Assembly (NCBI GenBank): GCA_025331445.1
Contig: JAIWNE010000130.1
Coordinates: 27,950 to 91,949, forward strand
Source of the DNA: Blakeslea trispora
Taxonomy: Eukaryota; Mucoromycota; Mucoromycetes; Mucorales; Choanephoraceae
DNA length: 64,000 bases
Direction of reading: 5' to 3'
Shown here: positions 57,956 to 64,000 of the stretch, piece after piece
How positions within the stretch are numbered: position 1 is the first letter of the stretch
How the letters are laid out: every line of letters starts with the position of its first letter
Made by a program: the position numbers and the translations under genes
The notes under the pieces: model-generated
The model's database searches: none
What the model was told of the DNA's origin: nothing
Seen by the model: the letters and a program-made list of their open reading frames with translations, nothing else

Positions 57956-58360
57956 AATGTGTTGTATACAGCCTACACTCTACCCTATCTGAGTCATAAT
58001 ACAGACCTAAACGTGCTCACGGCTCTACAGCTATAACTGGCTATAGCTTAATTGACATCTAAACTCAGTCTAAAATAAAAGATCGGATCACACTTCATTT
58101 GTATCAAGTACACTTGGATTGAAGCACAAATAGTGGATTATGGTTTATACACAAGAGGTACTCACTCTGTATCCATTACGCCAAAAATAAGCTGTTATTC
58201 ATGTCACTCAGTTAAATTAAGGATTGTTACTCAGTCATTGTAGAAAGTATAAATACTAGGCACATATTTGAAATAAACGCGGATCAGATTCATATCTATC
58301 TTTTTTGGCCGTTCTGGTTCTAATCGACTTTATTCGTCTTTAAACTTTTGTCATATTTTT
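57956..58360. other. No gene recognised
   Basis: AT-rich sequence between the DIRS remnant and the Helitron helicase fragment. I found no coding or repeat signal. Confidence 0.4.
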
Positions 58361-58363
58361 GTG

Positions 58364-58390
58364 CCTGTTATATTCGTAGAATATAACAGG
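58364..58390. other. Perfect 12-bp hairpin at the Helitron truncation point
   Basis: CCTGTTATATTC, loop GTA, GAATATAACAGG. Helicase homology starts directly after it. Confidence 0.7.
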
Positions 58391-59587
58391 GAGGAGGCTT
58401 CTATGATAAGCAGAGAAGTTTATGAAGCAGTAGATGGAACATTTCGGGATATCCTTAAAGCCGAAACCCCCATTTTTGCCGATATTCCTTTTGGTGGCTG
58501 TCTATTTGTGTTTGGTGGTGACTTTAGACAAATTATGCCTGTAATTCCAAAAGGTAGTAGAGCTGATATTGTATCGTCATGTTTAAACATGTCTTCCCTT
58601 TGGCAAAACATCACAGTGCTCAAACTTCGTGTAAACATGCGAGTCAAACAAGCTCTCAACCGTGATAATCCCAATCTTGCTCTTCAATTACAATCATTTG
58701 CAGACTATTTTCTTGATATAGGGGATGATAAGGTTGAAACTCTTTCAATCAATATCTACCAGCGCCCGACTAAGACCGATCTGATTAAGCTTCCAAAAGC
58801 TATGGTTATTCCTGGTAACAACTTGATCAATCTCTTGAGGGGTGTTTATCCTGGACTGTATTCAAATCCTCAGACAATCGATCACAGTTCCATGATGTCT
58901 TCAGCTATCTTGACTACTAAGAACAAAGATGTAGCCAGCATAAATGAGCTGCTGCTTAGAGTTTTCCCAGGTGAATCAAGAACCTACTACAGTGCTGATA
59001 AACCAAAAAACATGGATAATCAACAGCTTGCACCAACTGAGCTTCTAAATTCCATTGAAACAGGTTCCTTGCCACCACATGCATTGACATTGAAAATAGG
59101 CGTTCCTGCCATGTGTTTGCGTAATCTCAATCCCAAGCAAGGACTTTGCAATGGCACCCGCTTAATTGTTAAGTGTCTGCTCGCAAATGTCATAGAAGCT
59201 TGCATTGCAACAGGATCTCATGCTGGAACCGTTGTGTATATTCCAAGAGTCAAAATCCATACAGACAATGATCCCTCTGTTCTTATGCCTTTTGAAAGAT
59301 GTCAGTTTCCTGTGCGACTTGCTTTTGGAATGACTATCAACAAAGCTCAAGGGCAAACTTTAGATAGCCTTGGATTGTATCTACCAAACCATGTTTTTGG
59401 TCATGGCCAACTATATGTAGCCTTACCCAGAGTCAAAACCCCTGAATCAATTAAGATAATGGTGGACAGCAACTGCAACACAAAGCTTCCACACTCCATA
59501 CAATCATCAAATGAAACATACACACGCAATGTTGTTTATACAGAAGTTATTAAAAATTACAGCCCTGATATCAACATGGAATCTTAA
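58391..59587 (+). pseudogene. 5'-truncated Helitron PIF1-like helicase (C-terminal two thirds)
   Basis: The uninterrupted frame begins at the Walker B region (EEASMISREVYEAVDGTFRD, where Helitrons have DEAPM). It continues with FVFGGDFRQIMPVIPKGSR, LRVNMRV, TTKNKDVASINELLL, LNPKQGLCNGTRLIVKCL and FPVRLAFGMTINKAQGQTL, then GHGQLYVALPRV and a stop. These are motifs of the canonical Helitron helicase, distinct from the helentron at 33-41 kb. Walker A and the whole Rep domain are missing. The first ATG is 58,403. A frame open for 400 codons suggests recent truncation, or a captured fragment. Confidence 0.85.
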
Positions 59588-60024
59588 AAACAATCTTATC
59601 AATTACCTTACATATATTATCTCAATCTACTTTTGCTATTTAGAACAATAAACTCATCTGACCATAAAAACAAAATCTATACCTCTATGAAAAAAGTACA
59701 ATCTAACTCATACTATTAGGCTTTTTTCAAATCATCTAATTAGCTTAATTCGTTTCCACTGCCCCGGGACACATGTTTTTTTTTTCACTAAAGCGACGGT
59801 TTAAAATACACGAAGCGCAGCGAAAAGGTTATTTTATACCATAGCGAAGGTTCAAAAAAAAATATGGGTGGGGCCCCACTTTGATCTTCTCATCGGATTA
59901 GTTGGCCTGCGGCAGCACGAGCAAATTACAAAGCGCAGCGTACCGAACCATAGTGAAGGTCAAGAAAATTAACCAGAGCGCAGCGGAGATGCTAATTTTA
60001 ATACCGCAATGGAGGTGCGGTTTG
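59588..60024. repeat. Region with GCGCAGCG / TAGYGAAGGT reiterations
   Basis: GAAGCGCAGCG-like motifs near 59,812, 59,932 and 59,976 and CATAGCGAAGGT-like motifs near 59,840 and 59,951. Possibly the Helitron 3' region, but no CTRR terminus after a hairpin could be fixed. Confidence 0.4.
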
Positions 60025-60026
60025 TA

Positions 60027-61434
60027 TCGTATTTTCACACCAAATTCGCGAATTTTCAAATCCAATTCGCGAATCTGCAAAATCAAACTCGCGGATTTTA
60101 CAAACGATATTCGCAAAAAATACATTGAATCATTACATCATTAAATCATTAAATCAATAAATCATCAGAATTTAAGATATCTAACTATTTCTTACTACTT
60201 TGATCGTTGTATAAACCATTACTCGCAATACAAAAAAATGTCTAATCAAGCTAACACCAATGCTAAGCAATCTCGCAAGACTTATACCAGAACAACCGAA
60301 GAACTTCGTAGAAAAATCTGTGAAGAAGCCTTTGCAACAGCAACACCAACAACCAAGCTCGCTATCAAATACAGACTTTCTGAAAGTACTGTGCGTGGTA
60401 TAATTAAAAGAGGACGCAAGTACGATAGCGTTGAATACAAGAAGCGCGGTGGTCCTAAGTACATAAAGATCAAGGAACAACATTCCAACTTTTTAAGGGA
60501 CCTAATTGATGAAGAAGAAGAAGGAAACATCCTGACTTTGGAGCAGCTACGATTAAAGCTCATGGCAAAGTTTCCTGAAGAATTTCCTGAAGAGAAATCC
60601 ATCAGCATAAGCGCCTTGCACAAGCATATTAATGACCACCTCATGTTAACACTGAAAAGAAGCTCACCCTTGGAGATGGTCCAGACTACATAGCAGCTAA
60701 AAGCAAGCAGAAGACAATATGCCGAGGACCTGTCAATTAAAGGCATTAATTATGCAGCTAACTGTGTTTTTGTTGACGAATGTGGCTTTAACGCTTGCAT
60801 GGTTCCAGGTCAAGCTCGATCAAAAAGAGGGAAAAAAGCTCACGTGTTAACCAAAGTAAAAAGAAGCAAGAACATCTCAATCATCGGTGCCATGACAATC
60901 CACAGAGTGGAGTCACTTCAGTCTGTGATGATCAATGGGTCTACCAATCGATTCATTTTTGCTGAATTTATGAAGCAGTTGATTGAGTGGCTTGACAAAG
61001 AGTATAAACAGCCCGTGTTTATCATCATGGACAATGCTAAATTTCATCATAGTAAAGAAGTCCAGGAGATCATTAGCCGCTCAAGACACACTTGTCATTT
61101 TCTTCCCCCCCTACTCTCCCATGTTCAATCCAATTGAGTCATGCTTTGCTAAACTCAAGAACTTCGTAAGAAGATCGCCAAGAGAGGAGAAGGAGATGAT
61201 GAATAAGGTCATCGAGCAAGCAGAAAGAAGCGTCCGTCCCGAAGATTGTGAAGGGTGGACAAAGCACTGCATTGAAAATCTAAACAGATGTATTAGAGGA
61301 GAAAATGTTACTTTTGATGATTAATAAATTTTTGTGTGTATTTTCCGCGAATATCGTTTGTAAAATCCGCGAGTTTGGTTTTGCAGATTCGCGAATTGGA
61401 TTTGAAAATTCGCGAATTTGGTGTGAAAATACGA
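60027..61434 (+). mobile_element. Tc1/mariner element with ~95-bp TIRs (1408 bp)
   Basis: The left end TCGTATTTTCACACCAAATT and its inverse are exact termini, with TA on both sides (60,025-26 and 61,435-36). The TIRs extend to about 60,122 and 61,341. Each holds three to four reiterations of the ATTCGCGAAT motif. One transposase gene lies inside. Confidence 0.92.
60238..61324 (+). pseudogene. Tc1/mariner DD34E transposase, one stop and one frameshift
   Basis: An N-terminal helix-turn-helix region (KLAIKYRLSESTVRGIIKRG, about aa 42-61) is followed by a winged second half. TAG at 60,691-60,693 interrupts the frame, which continues unchanged. D1 is in VFVDECGFNACM (about 60,775), D2 in FIIMDNAKFHH (about 61,030). 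After a C7 run (61,105-61,111) the frame moves +1, then PPYSPMFNPIESCFAKLK supplies the catalytic E. Allowing for the run, 34 residues separate D2 and E. The enzyme would cut at TA. Two lesions make this copy inactive, unless the C-run is a sequence error. Confidence 0.9.
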
Positions 61435-61669
61435 TATCTTATAATATTTGATAGCAAGCTGTGTCGGAGACAAGTTCTGTTTTGTATCACTACAAATTAT
61501 AAAAATATCGATTTTCCGTTCTTACTCCGATTAAAACCCGATAGTAAACATTCTTTGGTTCGATTGACTTAACAAATAGTTTGCCAAAATACAAGCATGA
61601 CAATAACTCTTACTCCAAATTTCATTCCAGTTTCGTATGACCCACAAACAACATAAAGAATATTCATTA

Positions 61670-62105
61670 TATTTAAAGACCGCGCGGGTTGGAAATCGAA
61701 AACTTGAAACCCCGGCGAGGCTACATGCGCCATGAGAGCGATTTCTCACTGTGTTGACGCACTTTGGAGGAAAGGGCTGAAAACACGTTTGAAAAAAAAA
61801 AATGGGTGTTCAATGTCCGCCCACGCTTGAGGGGAAATTTCTCTTATTTTTTTTTTTATAATTTTTTTTCTCCCTCTGATTAGTAGACATCAGGTAAAAT
61901 AGACGTGTACACGCACATAGGTATAGGTTACAGATCCTTCATGGTGGTTACTGCTGGTGTATACCGAAGAAGAATTAGAAGAACTAGAAGAAGAAGAAAC
62001 CGTTTGGCTAGGTGACTATCGCATATTGTTGACCATGTCTTTCTTTAAAAGCCGTTACACTAAGAGCCTTTCTCTCGTTCTGTAGTCCTCATCTCTCAAG
62101 CGATG
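61670..62105 (-). repeat. Inverted repeat arm 2
   Basis: Reverse complement of 24,725-25,195: CTTTGGAGGAAAGGGCTG, CAATGTCCGCCCACGCTTGA, TTAGTAGACATCAGG, GGTGGTTACTGCTGGTGT, GAAGAA-rich DNA and CTCATCTCTCAAGCGATG. The arms lie about 36.5 kb apart. Confidence 0.85.
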
Positions 62106-64000
62106 TTGCTAGTTAAAAGCGAAATAGCACAAAAAGATATGACAAATGTACTTACAGACAATCCATGGTTAAAGGCAATACGAAAGCCAGTTTACCGTGT
62201 CAAAGGAGCATGCCAGCATTTGAAAGCCTAAAAAGAAAGCAATAAGTTATACTGAAATCATAGATTCTGATATCTTACTTACATTTAAAAAAGCCATCAA
62301 CAGGGTCCTTGTAAATAATATCATTATTAAGCACAACTAGGCTCTAAACGAAAAAAGTACGTGAATAAAAAGAATTACAACATAGATGCTTATGAATAAT
62401 TACCTCAAGTCATACAACAAAGTAAACGCATATCAATTAAAGACAAGAACTAAGTAAATGGAAGTAGACTATTAGTGGCTGGACTGAAGAAAAAAAAAGA
62501 AAAAGACTTACCTGTATACTTAAAAAAAAGTAATAAAAAAGAGAGAAAAAGGGAAAGAAAGGAAAAAAGAAAAAAAATCAACTTATTGACAGCTTCCTAT
62601 TTGGGTCTTGTCAATAACAAAAGAAAAAGAAAGAGAGAGAGAAATATCACACTGACAGATTTTATTATTGAATCACCGACACAAGAATAAAATATCTTGA
62701 CTTTACTTAACCGTTAAAAAATCTATGAAAAGCGACTAAGAGAGCGCTTCAAGTGCACTATAAGCATCCGGTAGTATGTCCCTTTAATATAGCTACAAAC
62801 AGACACCTCTTTTCTTTTTTTGTGTCGAAAAAACGACATTAGACCTGTCGACATGGGCACATATGAGTACACTTTGAAAAAATAAAAAATAAAGAGAAAT
62901 AGCTCTATTCAATCTCAGCCAAAATCTCACACACTCTTTTTTTCTCTCTCTTGAATTTATTTATTTTTTTTTATTACAAGTAGCCTCAACTCATACTTTA
63001 TTTATCGTGCTAAAAGCAGATGAGACTTAGCGAGCTTATGTCATTTCAGCAATGCAGTATATTGAACACAGACATTCCAAGCGTGGACTCTGGTTTGGAA
63101 GTACAACGAAAAGAGAACAGTCAGGAAAGCTTTTAAGCTGCAAGTTGACTTCAATCTAAAAAAGAAAAAAATACCAGACTGCTACTTTTTTCTTCTTCAG
63201 TACTAAGCCTGATCCTCATCATACATGCCAAGCAAAAGGTAAGTTACATTGCCGTGTTGTGAATCAGCTATGTCCTTTCTCTTTTTTGGTTTTGAAAAGA
63301 AGTGGACTACTTTATGAACGAGAAGCTCTTTTTTATGAATGGAATACACTTTTCGCAATAAACAACGACTGTTTACGAGTTATTTTATGGATCAACCCTC
63401 TATTTACTTCTGTCTCAGTACATGAAAAGAAAGAATGTGGATTTTGGTATAAAATGAGCATATACAAGAGGAAAAAGATGTAAATGGACTGTTGCAAGTT
63501 CTTACTTCTTATATTTTGACCTGTTAAGCTTGCAGAAATGGAACAGGAGAAAGGGGGTTTTAGAGTAGAGGCTTACCTTGAACGCACTACTGGGTTATTT
63601 GGAACATGAGACCGAGATGAGCTTGCATGTTCTTCACAAGACTCTTTTTTTTTGCTTTTAATTTTTACAAGTTGTCTTTTCTTCAAAGGTTTTATTCAAG
63701 TATGTTTATCTTAGTGCGTTTATTTCAATGTGTTTATCTCAGTATCTTCTGCTTTAGATGCCTTTATTTAAGTGTTTTTTTTCTTCAAGTTTTTTTGGCA
63801 TTTAATTTTTGAGTGTCTCTTTTTTTCACTGCTTTAAGATTTTTATTTCCCATTTTTAAAAGATTTTCCCAATTATTTTGTGAGTCTTATTCTCAATTTT
63901 TAATTTTTTCGTTTCCGAAATTATTTTCCAATTTTTTAAGCAGTGATTTTTCAGGTCTTTACATTTTTTCTTCAAAAAATGACAAGACATTTCAACTCCT
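62106..64000. other. No supported gene
   Basis: A/T-rich, with a Lys/Arg-coding A-rich tract at 62,490-62,640 that is low complexity. The last 30 bases (GACAAGACATTTCAACTCC) match, inverted, GAGTTTGAAATGTCTTGTC at 23,040-23,059, hinting that the inverted duplication continues. Confidence 0.45.

Noticed and set aside
17161..61324. Reassigned stop codons (TAG/TAA as Gln) to explain in-frame stops
   Set aside because: Intact frames such as gag, pol, LINE ORF1 and the Helitron helicase end normally at TAA/TAG at expected places, and other frame breaks are indels; mutation is simpler.
62475..62690. Lys/Arg-rich 71-codon frame
   Set aside because: A-rich low-complexity tract without other support.

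Overview
This window is a TE-rich, gene-poor, AT-rich stretch of a fungal genome, most likely an early-diverging fungus (Mucoromycota, probably Mucorales). The grounds are short introns with gtaagt...ag borders, Plavaka/CACTA-like tnp2 elements, a DIRS-type YR retroelement, a helentron carrying an AP-endonuclease domain, and a LINE with UAAUG-coupled ORFs. The organism call is inference; no marker gene is present. Only two host-like genes stand out: a five-finger CCCH zinc-finger gene (51.5-53.5 kb) and a small proline-rich, putatively tail-anchored protein gene (45.8-46.2 kb).

Layout. (1) 1-10,016: two CACTA/Plavaka-type copies. The right end of copy A is at 2452 and that of copy B at 10,016. 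Both end in a terminal foldback hairpin, subterminal repeats and (C)TGTAGTG. Copy B carries a tnp2-like transposase on + (3675-6164, broken C-terminal piece 6655-7319) and a divergent four-exon accessory gene on - (7389-8542). Copy A carries a decayed paralogue of that accessory gene. (2) 10,017-16,722: a Ty3/Gypsy element whose 5' LTR is cut by copy B. Its LTR overlap is identical as far as I can read, yet its RT and protease motifs are altered. (3) about 16.8-22.5 kb: a two-ORF LINE (endonuclease + RT) with one in-frame amber stop. (4) 22.9-25.2 kb: minisatellites and a TIR-like repeat, with part repeated in inverted orientation at 61.7-62.1 kb. (5) 25-33 kb: sparse sequence with two pogo-type MITEs, simple repeats, and a diverged segmental duplicate of 48.5-50.5 kb. 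(6) 33.4-41.4 kb: a decayed helentron (Rep-PIF1 helicase-AP endonuclease). A DDE transposon with TA target duplications (37,702-40,790) sits inside it and itself contains a palindromic MITE. Removing it on paper restores the helentron reading frame across the junction. (7) 41.4-51 kb: mostly unannotatable DNA, microsatellites and the Pro-rich gene. (8) 54-62 kb: a foldback MITE, a decayed DIRS-like element (-), a truncated Helitron PIF1 helicase, a complete 1.4-kb Tc1/mariner element with ~95-bp TIRs, and the inverted repeat arm. (9) 62.1-64 kb: nothing recognised apart from short repeats.

The region reads as a record of layered transposition: CACTA into a Gypsy LTR, a MITE into a DDE transposon into a helentron. 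The inverted repeat arms and a LINE at one side recall LINE-rich heterochromatin in Mucorales, but nothing here proves a pericentromere.
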